Origin: Noviherbaspirillum autotrophicum
GTDB taxonomy: Bacteria; Pseudomonadota; Gammaproteobacteria; Burkholderiales; Burkholderiaceae_D
Assembly: GCF_000818395.1 (NCBI RefSeq)
Contig: NZ_JWJG01000028.1
Span: 4,099,051-4,163,050, forward strand
Reading direction: 5' to 3'
DNA: 64,000 nt
The notes beneath the pieces were generated by a model that saw only the letters and a program-made list of their open reading frames with translations, did no database searches and had not been told where the DNA came from. Shown here piece by piece: positions 37,016 through 44,476 of the stretch. Both the position numbers and the translations under genes were made by a program. Positions within the stretch are counted from its first letter, which is position 1, and every line of letters starts with the position of its first letter.

Positions 37016-38103
37016 GCCGTTTTCTGTTGTGCTAAATCAGACACCGCGGATAAATTTTCGGGTGTGGAAGGAGCGTCGGATTGCGGCATCAAATCCGCAA
37101 TCGTTTTTGAAATGCGCGAAATGACATCGTAATTGGCGGCGTCGTATGCGCGCTTGATGGCCCATTCATAGCCGTATGCGCTCTCGCCACCATGACTCTT
37201 GAAAACAAGTCCGCGCAGGCCCAGCAGGCTGGCGCCGTTATAGCGGGACGGATTCATGCGACGGGAAAACGACCTGAGCGCACCGAATGCGAAGATTGCA
37301 CCCAGCATGTTGAGCGGATTGCGCTTGAATTCCGAAGTCAGCGCCTTCTTGACGAATCTACCCAAGCCTTCCGACGCTTTCAGCACCACATTGCCAACGA
37401 ATCCATCGCAAACGACGATATCCGTCGTACCCGCAAAGATGTCATTGCCCTCGACGTTGCCGTAGAAATTGAGGATGCCTCTTTCATGATCGGCGCGCAG
37501 CAATGGTGCTGTTTGCTTGACGACTTCGTTGCCCTTGATGTCTTCCTCGCCGATGTTGAGCAAACCCACTGTCGGTTTCGCCTTGCCTTCCAAGGCGGCG
37601 ACCAGCGCAGTCGCCATCAGCGCGAATTGATGCAGGTGATGCGGCTCGCAATCAACGTTCGCCCCAAGGTCAAGCATATAGGTCGGCGAATCCTTCTGAT
37701 TCGGCATGGGAAAACAGATCGCGGGACGATCAATGCCCGGAATCGTTTTCAGCACATAACGCGATACCGCCATCAGCGCACCGGTATTGCCAGCCGAAAC
37801 GCAGACATGCGCACGCCCCTCCTTGACCAAGCTGATCGCCACGCGCATGGAAGAGTCCTTCTTGCGGCGCAAGGCGACTTCGACGGGATCGTCCATCGCA
37901 ACAATCTCGGTTGCATTGACTATGGATAAACGAGGATGATCGACTGCGTGATGCTTTTTCAGTTCGGCCCGAATAATATCTTCAAGACCGACCAAGATCA
38001 GCTCTGCGTCAGGTTCGTGCTTGGCGAAGGAGACGGCTGCAGGAATAGTGACCGACGGGCCGTGATCACCGCCCATGCAGTCAATAGAAATTTTGATTGT
38101 CAT
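37012..38103 (-). CDS. plsX: Phosphate acyltransferase PlsX
   Basis: 363 residues. The N-terminus [20 protein letters not shown] is the PlsX hallmark; [25 protein letters not shown] and [12 protein letters not shown] are further conserved blocks. It makes acyl-phosphate from acyl-ACP, feeding PlsY and phospholipid synthesis at the membrane. It lies 149 bp after rpmF, with a terminator-like hairpin between them, and is coupled to fabH. Confidence 0.97.
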   Translation of the reverse strand: MTIKISIDCMGGDHGPSVTIPAAVSFAKHEPDAELILVGLEDIIRAELKKHHAVDHPRLSIVNATEIVAMDDPVEVALRRKKDSSMRVAISLVKEGRAHVCVSAGNTGALMAVSRYVLKTIPGIDRPAICFPMPNQKDSPTYMLDLGANVDCEPHHLHQFALMATALVAALEGKAKPTVGLLNIGEEDIKGNEVVKQTAPLLRADHERGILNFYGNVEGNDIFAGTTDIVVCDGFVGNVVLKASEGLGRFVKKALTSEFKRNPLNMLGAIFAFGALRSFSRRMNPSRYNGASLLGLRGLVFKSHGGESAYGYEWAIKRAYDAANYDVISRISKTIADLMPQSDAPSTPENLSAVSDLAQQKTA

Positions 38104-38192
38104 TGTTTTGACTCAGTACCTCGCCCCTAACTGCTTTAGCGGGCCAGATCCGGTGCGATTCAAAATGACGCAATGCGTTTTTCCAGCATATG

Positions 38193-38229
38193 AAAAAACG
38201 GCGCCAAGTCAAACTTCCGCGCCGCTTTT
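38193..38229 (-). terminator. Terminator or attenuator between rpmF and plsX
   Basis: On the minus strand CGGCGC pairs with GCGCCG across a 14-base loop, flanked by AAAA upstream and a run of six T after. It could stop or thin out transcription between the ribosomal-protein gene and the lipid genes. Confidence 0.55.
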
Positions 38230-38252
38230 AGCTTAGGAACAATGACCGACAA

Positions 38253-38435
38253 TTATTCGTCGTTTTTGGTCTTGAGAACCTTGCGACCGCGATAGTAGCC
38301 GTTCGGGCTGATGTGGTGACGCAGATGCGTTTCGCCGGTGGTCGGTTCCACAGCCAGCGCCGGAGCGCTCAGATGATCGTGCGAGCGGTGCATACCGCGC
38401 TTGGACGGGGACTTCTTGTTTTGTTGAACGGCCAT
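38253..38435 (-). CDS. rpmF: 50S ribosomal protein L32
   Basis: 60 residues. [20 protein letters not shown] is the conserved L32 N-terminus, and the C-terminus contains [14 protein letters not shown]. It lacks the four zinc-binding cysteines, as many proteobacterial L32 proteins do. It lies between a DUF177 (YceD) gene and plsX, the conserved yceD-rpmF-plsX order. Confidence 0.97.
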   Translation of the reverse strand: MAVQQNKKSPSKRGMHRSHDHLSAPALAVEPTTGETHLRHHISPNGYYRGRKVLKTKNDE

Positions 38436-38508
38436 GATGACTCCTAAACCTTAAGATTCAAAATTTTAACATATCCGGCTTGCCGACCTATTGCAAACCA
38501 GGAACTCT

Positions 38509-39006
38509 TTACTTCTTTAAATTCTTCAGCACCGCAAACGGAGAGACTTTTCCCACATCTTTCGGTGCCACTGGCATGGCTTGATCCGGACAAACCTCAT
38601 GCTTCGGGGACAGTGGGATCGCGAGCAGCGCCTCATCCTCGATCAGCTCAGCAAAATTAAATGCCCGGCTGCCGACAATCACATCAACCGACTCATCTGC
38701 GAGCAGCGCCTCGATTTCATCCGCACTGACCTCGTCCCGCGCCAGAACCACCACCGATTCGGACTCGATATCAAACCCAAACGGGGTCAGGCACCGCTGA
38801 CACATTAACCGTACACCGCCGGAGATAGAAAGCGTCAATTGCGGATGACCACGACTGTCATTCCCGCCTTTCAAGGACCAACGCAGCGCGCCGGACTTGT
38901 CAACTGACTCTTCCGAGAGTCGCGGCAAATCCGCTACCGTAATCTCGCCTTCGCGGCCCTCTTTGAGCCGGCAAAATTCGAACGCGTCGATGACAAAAGC
39001 ATTCAT
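38509..39006 (-). CDS. DUF177 (YceD) protein
   Basis: 165 residues from the ATG at 39006 (MNAFVIDAFEFCRLKEG). The DUF177 cysteine pair is visible in RLMCQRCLTPFGF, and a third cysteine occurs in PKHEVCPDQ. The C-terminus PFAVLKNLKK is typical. YceD proteins have been linked to 23S rRNA accumulation, at least in plants and some bacteria; the biochemical role is not settled. It lies 73 bp before rpmF and is divergent from maf. Confidence 0.88.
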   Translation of the reverse strand: MNAFVIDAFEFCRLKEGREGEITVADLPRLSEESVDKSGALRWSLKGGNDSRGHPQLTLSISGGVRLMCQRCLTPFGFDIESESVVVLARDEVSADEIEALLADESVDVIVGSRAFNFAELIEDEALLAIPLSPKHEVCPDQAMPVAPKDVGKVSPFAVLKNLKK

Positions 39007-39112
39007 ACAGAAGCCGAACCCGGAAAACCTGCGATAATAACAGGCTTTTCCCTTATTCGTCAAAGTGTTAGACGGGCTTTAACAAGCCGCCAGCCAAAAA
39101 TACAAATAGCCC

Positions 39113-39727
39113 ATGTCCTCCCCGTCCGCTTTTCCTCGCCTGATTCTGGCATCCAGTTCCAAATATCGCAAAGAATTGCTGAGCCGCCTACGCCTGCCGT
39201 TTGAAGTACTGGTGCCAAATATTGACGAAACACCGAATCCGGGAGAAACCCCGGAGCAGACCGCGATGCGCCTTGCCCATGAAAAATCTCGCGCAGTTCT
39301 GGCACAAGCGCCGGAGGCCATCGTGATTGGGTCAGACCAGGTTGCCACTTTGGACGGCGAGCAGATCGGCAAACCCGTATCACACGCCAATGCTCTGATA
39401 CAGTTGCAAAAGATGCGCGGCAAGCGCGTGGTTTTTCATAGTGCTCTATGTGTGTACGACGGGCGCAACCCAGATGCCACGCAAGCAGTGCAACTGGAAA
39501 ACGTGCAGACCTTCGTCACCTTCCGCGACCTCCGGGACGAAGAACTGGAATCTTATCTTCGCATCGAGCAACCTTACGATTGCGCAGGCAGCGCGAAAAA
39601 TGAAGGTTTGGGAATCGCGATCATCGAAAGAATTGAAAGCACCGATCCCACGGCGCTCACCGGACTGCCGCTAATTGCGCTATGCACGATGCTGCGCCGC
39701 GCCGGCGTGCCGTTTTTCTCCGTATAG
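39113..39727 (+). CDS. Maf-family nucleotide pyrophosphatase (YceF-type)
   Basis: 204 residues. Conserved Maf blocks: LILASSSKYRKELLSRL, the following PNIDETPNPGETPEQ, IVIGSDQVATLDG and GKPVSHANALIQLQKMRGK, and YDCAGSAKNEGLG. Maf proteins hydrolyse non-canonical nucleotides; the YceF branch prefers 7-methyl-GTP. The location next to DUF177-rpmF, as for yceF in E. coli, favours that branch. Transcribed divergently from DUF177, followed 39 bp later by a methyltransferase gene. Confidence 0.92.
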   Translation: MSSPSAFPRLILASSSKYRKELLSRLRLPFEVLVPNIDETPNPGETPEQTAMRLAHEKSRAVLAQAPEAIVIGSDQVATLDGEQIGKPVSHANALIQLQKMRGKRVVFHSALCVYDGRNPDATQAVQLENVQTFVTFRDLRDEELESYLRIEQPYDCAGSAKNEGLGIAIIERIESTDPTALTGLPLIALCTMLRRAGVPFFSV

Positions 39728-39766
39728 CACTACCCACAGCCAATCCCCCTCCTGTAAAGCGGACAT

Positions 39767-40519
39767 ATGCCCGGCATCCTTTACCTGATACCCAATACGC
39801 TTGGTCCGGCCGCCCCGGCGCCCGCCGATCCGCTTGCCCACGTCATCCCGATTGAAGTGCAGTCCATTACCGCGCAGCTCGGTTATTTCATTGCCGAGAA
39901 TGCGAAGACGACGCGCGCCTTTCTCAAGCTGATCGCTGCACAGCACCCCCTGGCAAAGCCATTACAAGAAATACATATCAGCGAACTGAACGTCAATACG
40001 CCCGCCGCACAATTGCCCGCGCTACTGGCTCCGATTAAAGCCGGGCAAGACGGTGGCTTGATTTCGGAAGCTGGCGTACCGGCCGTGGCCGATCCGGGCG
40101 CCAACCTGGTTCGCCTGGCCCACCACGAGGGAATACGGGTCAAGCCCCTGGTTGGGCCATCATCTCTTCTACTAGCAGTCATGGCGAGCGGCTTGAGTGG
40201 CCAGAGCTTTGCGTTCAACGGCTATCTTCCGACAGACGCAACACAACGGACCAAGCGGATCAAAACGCTTGAGGATCGATCGAGACTGGAACGGCAGACC
40301 CAGCTATTCATCGAAACCCCTTATCGCAATGCTGCATTGCTGGAAGCACTGGTCACGGCCTGCAAGCCTAATACGTTGCTATGCGTGGCGACTGATTTGA
40401 GCCTGCCAACGGAGACCATTGCGACGCAGGCTATAAGTAAATGGAAGCAGGATTTGGCGGCAGGCAGGGCGCCGGATTTCCACAAAAAACCAACCGTTTT
40501 CTTGCTATTGTCTGAGTAG
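39767..40519 (+). CDS. RsmI-like SAM-dependent methyltransferase (tetrapyrrole methylase fold)
   Basis: 250 residues, shorter than true RsmI (about 285). LYLIPNTLG opens the fold, and GLISEAGVPAVADPGANLV is the strongly conserved RsmI-type motif, followed by VKPLVGPSSLLLAVMASG and FNGYLP. RsmI methylates the 2'-O of C1402 in 16S rRNA; this shorter paralogue group is common in betaproteobacteria and its target is not established. It is 39 bp after maf and ends at a good terminator. Confidence 0.82.
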   Translation: MPGILYLIPNTLGPAAPAPADPLAHVIPIEVQSITAQLGYFIAENAKTTRAFLKLIAAQHPLAKPLQEIHISELNVNTPAAQLPALLAPIKAGQDGGLISEAGVPAVADPGANLVRLAHHEGIRVKPLVGPSSLLLAVMASGLSGQSFAFNGYLPTDATQRTKRIKTLEDRSRLERQTQLFIETPYRNAALLEALVTACKPNTLLCVATDLSLPTETIATQAISKWKQDLAAGRAPDFHKKPTVFLLLSE

Positions 40520-40533
40520 CATCGCCCAAATGA

Positions 40534-40564
40534 GCAAAACGGCGGTATTGCGCCGCCGTTTTGC
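40534..40564 (+). terminator. Intrinsic terminator after the maf-methyltransferase pair
   Basis: GCAAAACGGCGG pairs exactly with CCGCCGTTTTGC across a 7-base loop. Because the stem is A-rich on one arm and T-rich on the other, it can act for both strands; the S49 peptidase gene converges from the right. Confidence 0.85.
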
Positions 40565-40794
40565 ATGCCCATAAGGGCAATCAGAGAAGCCCAAGGCTTC
40601 TCAGCGCCGCGTCCGAGACGCGGCAATGATCGTCCAGCCCGCAAGTCTTTCCTTTTGCATATTTTTATGCGTCACAAGGATCAAAACCGAAACCAGACAA
40701 AATCAGTATAAATCGCCATACACAAGTATCAAGGCCGGAAAATGCATTTCTGCCCCCCTACTCATCCATGCTGCGGAGAGCTACTGCAAACACC

Positions 40795-41796
40795 CTAGCG
40801 GAAACTCGGCTTGGCCGAATGACTCCAGAATGCTCCCATCGCAGCGCTGCCGACGGCCCCACCGAATTTCTTCAAGAGCCTCTCGGACAAGCCTTCACGC
40901 TGGGTGTAATCGACGATGTCTTCGGCCTTGAGCACATCGCGCGCCACGGTATCTACCGTGCCGAAACCATCCGCCAATCCCATGTCGACTGCTTGTGAGC
41001 CGATCCAGAATAGGCCTGAAAATGTTTCAGGCGTTTCCTTCAGGCGTTTCCCCCGACCTTGACGCACCACGTCGATGAATTGCTGATGCACAGTGTTGAG
41101 CATGTCTTGTGCATAGTTCTTTTGCCTGGCGGTTTGCGGGCTGAAAGGGTCCAGAAAGCCCTTGTTTTCTCCAGCTGTCATAAGGCGACGCTCGACGCCG
41201 ACCTTATCCATCAGGCCCGTGAATCCGAAGCCATCCATCAGCACTCCGATGGAACCGACGATGCTCGCCTTATTGACAAAAATCTTGTCGGCCCCCGCCG
41301 CAATGTAATAGCCCCCCGAGGCACAAACCTCATCGACCACCACGTAAAGCGGCTTGCGCGGGTATTCCTTGCGCAGGCGGATCATTTCATCGTTGATGAT
41401 ACCGGCCTGAACTGGACTACCGCCCGGGCTATTGATGCGCAAGATGATGCCGACCGAGTTATCTTCCGAAAATGCCCGGTTCAAGGCTGGAATGACCGAG
41501 TCAGCGGCTCCCGACGTACCCGTCTCGATCGTGCCGTCAATCTCAATAAGCGCGGTATGCGGCCCGACGATTTCCTCTTCCTGGTTGCTCAGGACGAAGG
41601 CCATCCACAAGCCGACGACAATGACGCCAAGCGTTACAAATCGAAAAAAAATGTTCCAGCGGCGGCGCGTGCGCTGTTCATCGAGGCTGGCAAATGCAAG
41701 CTTCTCCAGAACCTCACGCTCCCAACCTTCTTTCCTTGCCGGACCGGTTGCAGTCGGCGAAACAGGGCGATTTTCTTCAGAATTATTATCAATCAT
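40795..41796 (-). CDS. S49-family signal-peptide-peptidase-like serine protease (SppA-type)
   Basis: 333 residues. One N-terminal membrane helix at about 50-70 (FVTLGVIVVGLWMAFVL), then a periplasmic S49 domain: LIEIDGTIETG, RINSPGGSPVQAG, DEVCASGGYYIAAGADKI and NKASIVGSIGVLM, with the catalytic Ser in GSIGV and the Lys region around the second block. The length fits the single-domain (archaeal/short SppA) form. Such proteases degrade cleaved signal peptides or membrane proteins. It follows a Rieske gene on the same strand by 32 bp. Confidence 0.9.
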   Translation of the reverse strand: MIDNNSEENRPVSPTATGPARKEGWEREVLEKLAFASLDEQRTRRRWNIFFRFVTLGVIVVGLWMAFVLSNQEEEIVGPHTALIEIDGTIETGTSGAADSVIPALNRAFSEDNSVGIILRINSPGGSPVQAGIINDEMIRLRKEYPRKPLYVVVDEVCASGGYYIAAGADKIFVNKASIVGSIGVLMDGFGFTGLMDKVGVERRLMTAGENKGFLDPFSPQTARQKNYAQDMLNTVHQQFIDVVRQGRGKRLKETPETFSGLFWIGSQAVDMGLADGFGTVDTVARDVLKAEDIVDYTQREGLSERLLKKFGGAVGSAAMGAFWSHSAKPSFR

Positions 41797-41828
41797 TGTG
41801 CTGTACTCGATTGTGTGGCTGCCAGCCT

Positions 41829-42200
41829 TTATGCTCTTGCCGGCTTGATATAGTCATCCGGCGTCCAGAATACCTGATTCTCTTTTTCAAAGACTGCGAT
41901 CGGCCGCAAGCGCCCCCCTCGGCAAGGCCCTCCGGCGCATCGGCCGGTTTCCGGGGTATAGATTGCTCCGTGCGTGGAGCACATCAGATACAGCCCGCTC
42001 GACTCGAAAAAATCCCCTTGATTCCAGTCGAGTTCGATCGGCACATGCGCGCACCGATTCAAGTAGCCATATACGACATTGTCATAACGGACGACAAATC
42101 CGGTACTGTCTTCGCCTCCCGCCGTCACGGGAAAGCGCACACCCTTCCCCCCTTCCACCAGCTCGCTGGAGGCGCAGATGGGGATCGCTATATCGTCCAT
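41829..42200 (-). CDS. Rieske [2Fe-2S] protein
   Basis: 123 residues from the ATG at 42200 (MDDIAIPICASSELVEGG); starts at 42215 or 42221 would overlap gph. The cluster-binding pairs are present: CAH at about residue 52 and CSTHG at about 76. A single-domain ferredoxin-like protein with no membrane helix; the redox partner is unknown. It lies between gph and the S49 peptidase gene, a common cluster in Burkholderiales, and is likely co-transcribed with both. Confidence 0.88.
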   Translation of the reverse strand: MDDIAIPICASSELVEGGKGVRFPVTAGGEDSTGFVVRYDNVVYGYLNRCAHVPIELDWNQGDFFESSGLYLMCSTHGAIYTPETGRCAGGPCRGGRLRPIAVFEKENQVFWTPDDYIKPARA

Positions 42201-42207
42201 AGGGCAA

Positions 42208-42867
42208 TCATGCATTTTCACTCAGCCAGGTGTGCAATTCGCCTACCGAATTGGCCGCATACAAAGGATTCAATGCCCGCAGTTCAGCGGCAGAATGAGC
42301 ACCGTAGTGCACGGCAACACCTGACGCGCCGGCATTGATTGCCATTTGCAAATCATGCGTGGTATCGCCGATCATCAGGGTGCGACCAAGATCCTGCCCC
42401 AGTTCGCGCGTTAATTCGTGCAGCATGGCAGGATGAGGCTTGGAAAATGTTTCATCTGCGCAACGCGTGGCATCGAATACGGACAGTAGGTCAGCCACGT
42501 CGAGCGCACGGTTCAGCCCGACGCGGCTTTTTCCGGTGGCGACCGCAAGGAAATAGCCTTGCTGCGCCAAGTCTTCCAGCATTTCCCGTACTCCATCAAA
42601 AAGTGCCAGATCGTGATCCTTGGTCAGATAGTGATAACGATATCGCTCGACCATATGCGGATAATGCTTTGGATCGAGGCCGGGCAAAACCGCCTCCATC
42701 GCGTCATGCAAGCCCAATCCAATGACATACGATGCAGCCTTCTTGTCCGGGATCGGGAGTCCAAGATCTTTGGCCGCGGCTTGGATACAGGCAACGATCG
42801 TCGCCGTGCTGTCCATTAGTGTTCCATCCCAGTCGAACACGATTAAATCAAACTTCTTTCTTGCCAT
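42208..42867 (-). CDS. HAD-family hydrolase, phosphoglycolate-phosphatase-like
   Basis: 219 residues. HAD motif I VFDWDGTLMDS carries the nucleophile Asp, motif II VATGKSR, motif III Lys in FSKPHPAML, and motif IV MIGDTTHDLQMA. The cap domain is helical (residues about 20-80). It resembles Gph and YjjG-type phosphatases; the true substrate is uncertain. It follows rluC by 41 bp and precedes the Rieske gene by 7 bp. Confidence 0.88.
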   Translation of the reverse strand: MARKKFDLIVFDWDGTLMDSTATIVACIQAAAKDLGLPIPDKKAASYVIGLGLHDAMEAVLPGLDPKHYPHMVERYRYHYLTKDHDLALFDGVREMLEDLAQQGYFLAVATGKSRVGLNRALDVADLLSVFDATRCADETFSKPHPAMLHELTRELGQDLGRTLMIGDTTHDLQMAINAGASGVAVHYGAHSAAELRALNPLYAANSVGELHTWLSENA

Positions 42868-42908
42868 ATATATAGTTAGGCAGCAATTGCTGCAAATTCA
42901 TTAGATTA

Positions 42909-43928
42909 TTACGAGTCGACCTGCGCGGAAAATTTGCCAAGGCTCTGAAGGAAATTCTCGCATTCCGGCGGCAACCCAGCCTTGAGCGTCACCGGAATGC
43001 CAGTATCCGGATGCAGAAAGGTGATCTGATATGCGTGCAAGAACATGCGCTTAAGCGCGATCCGCGATCCGTCCGCCTTCTGCAAGGCCTTGTTCAGGCC
43101 AAAGTCGCCATACTTGTCGTCGCCTGCAATCGGAAAGCCGGATGACGCAAGATGCACCCGGATCTGATGAGTGCGCCCGGTTTTCAATTCGGCTTCCAGC
43201 AACGCAAATTCGCCATAACGCCTGATCAGATTGAATACAGTATGTGACGGCATCCCGTCCGACTGCACGCGTACGCGACGCTCGCCTTCCGACGTCGTAT
43301 ATTTAAACAATGGCAGTTTTACATGCTGTCGGGAATTTTGCCAATCGCCATGCACCAAGGTCAGATAACGCTTATCGAGCCGGCCTTCCCGGATCTGTTC
43401 ATGCAGGTTGGTCAGCGCGGAACGTTTTTTGGCCAGCAGTAAGATACCCGACGTTTCGCGATCGAGACGATGGACCAGCTCCAGGAATTTCGCCTCGGGC
43501 CGGGCGGCACGCAATTGCTCAATTACGCCGTAGCTCACTCCCGAGCCGCCATGCACGGCAACGCCGGCCGGCTTGTCAATCACCAGCAGGTGCGGGTCTT
43601 CCAGCAGTATCTTAAATTCCGCGCCTGGCACCACTTGAGTTGCCTTCTCAGCAACCCTCACCGGCGGCACACGCACGACATCGCCGGCCACAAGCCGGTA
43701 TGTCTGATCGATGCGTCCCTTGTTGACCCTGACCTCGCCCGAGCGCAGGACACGATAAATATGGCTCTTAGGCACCCCTTTACAAATGCGCAAAAGAAAA
43801 TTATCAATACGCTGCCCGGATTCTTCGTCAGAAATGGTAACCAGTCGAACTTGCGGCAAGACTTGTGAGGATTGGTTAACCAACCCTGATTCCTTTCGCC
43901 CCTCAGAAAATCTCGCTAAGTCCTTCAT
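42909..43928 (-). CDS. rluC: 23S rRNA pseudouridine synthase RluC
   Basis: 339 residues. An S4 RNA-binding domain (QRIDNFLLRICKGVPKSHIYRVLRSGEV) is followed by the RluA-family catalytic domain with HRLDRETSGILLLAK, in which Asp is catalytic, and KTGRTHQIRVHLAS. RluC modifies uridines 955, 2504 and 2580 of 23S rRNA. Divergent position from rne with a shared upstream region, as in E. coli, supports RluC over RluD. Confidence 0.93.
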   Translation of the reverse strand: MKDLARFSEGRKESGLVNQSSQVLPQVRLVTISDEESGQRIDNFLLRICKGVPKSHIYRVLRSGEVRVNKGRIDQTYRLVAGDVVRVPPVRVAEKATQVVPGAEFKILLEDPHLLVIDKPAGVAVHGGSGVSYGVIEQLRAARPEAKFLELVHRLDRETSGILLLAKKRSALTNLHEQIREGRLDKRYLTLVHGDWQNSRQHVKLPLFKYTTSEGERRVRVQSDGMPSHTVFNLIRRYGEFALLEAELKTGRTHQIRVHLASSGFPIAGDDKYGDFGLNKALQKADGSRIALKRMFLHAYQITFLHPDTGIPVTLKAGLPPECENFLQSLGKFSAQVDS

Positions 43929-44476
43929 TTTGAATATATAATTGTTTCGCGTCGGTTACAGATCCAACGCGAGTGTAAGAATAAAAAGCACATTCTACAC
44001 AGGGGCGTCTCCACCCGCCTCGCCAGATTGCAAAATCGATGGAAAGATGTGTACGCATCATTCACGCGCGAATCAGGGTTGCACCGCTGTTGCAATCGGG
44101 TAGCGCGCATGAATGCTGGACAAGATTGCTTGAATTGTAAGGATACGTCCGGCAAGCACTTCCTCTTGAAGGATGCTCGCTGGTTGATGTGGTTGGTTCC
44201 TGTTTGCCGATTTCGTTGAACCCGATGTTTCGTTTGGCTCAAATAAGCTGCTCATTGCCAGTCGCTGTGCCCGTCCCGGTCTCTGAACCGGTCGATATGC
44301 GCGGCGAGGATGAAGCACGCCGTCGGCATCCGTCCCAACCACATCCGCGCCCCGTTGCGACCGTTGCGCATTTCGCGCCCGCCGCACACTAAGGCAGTTC
44401 CCTCCCTCAAGCACTCCGACCTCGCGTACATCCCTGTACTTTAAAAAGCTGGCCTCAAAGGTCACGGAGTAAAAAA
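43929..44476 (+). promoter_or_regulatory. Long divergent promoter and leader region of rne
   Basis: 548 bp between the divergent rluC and rne genes. A perfect TATAAT on the plus strand lies at 43937-43942, but the -35 region is weak. If used, it gives an rne leader of about 520 nt. In E. coli the rne leader is long and controls RNase E amount by feedback. No gene is supported in the region. Confidence 0.5.
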
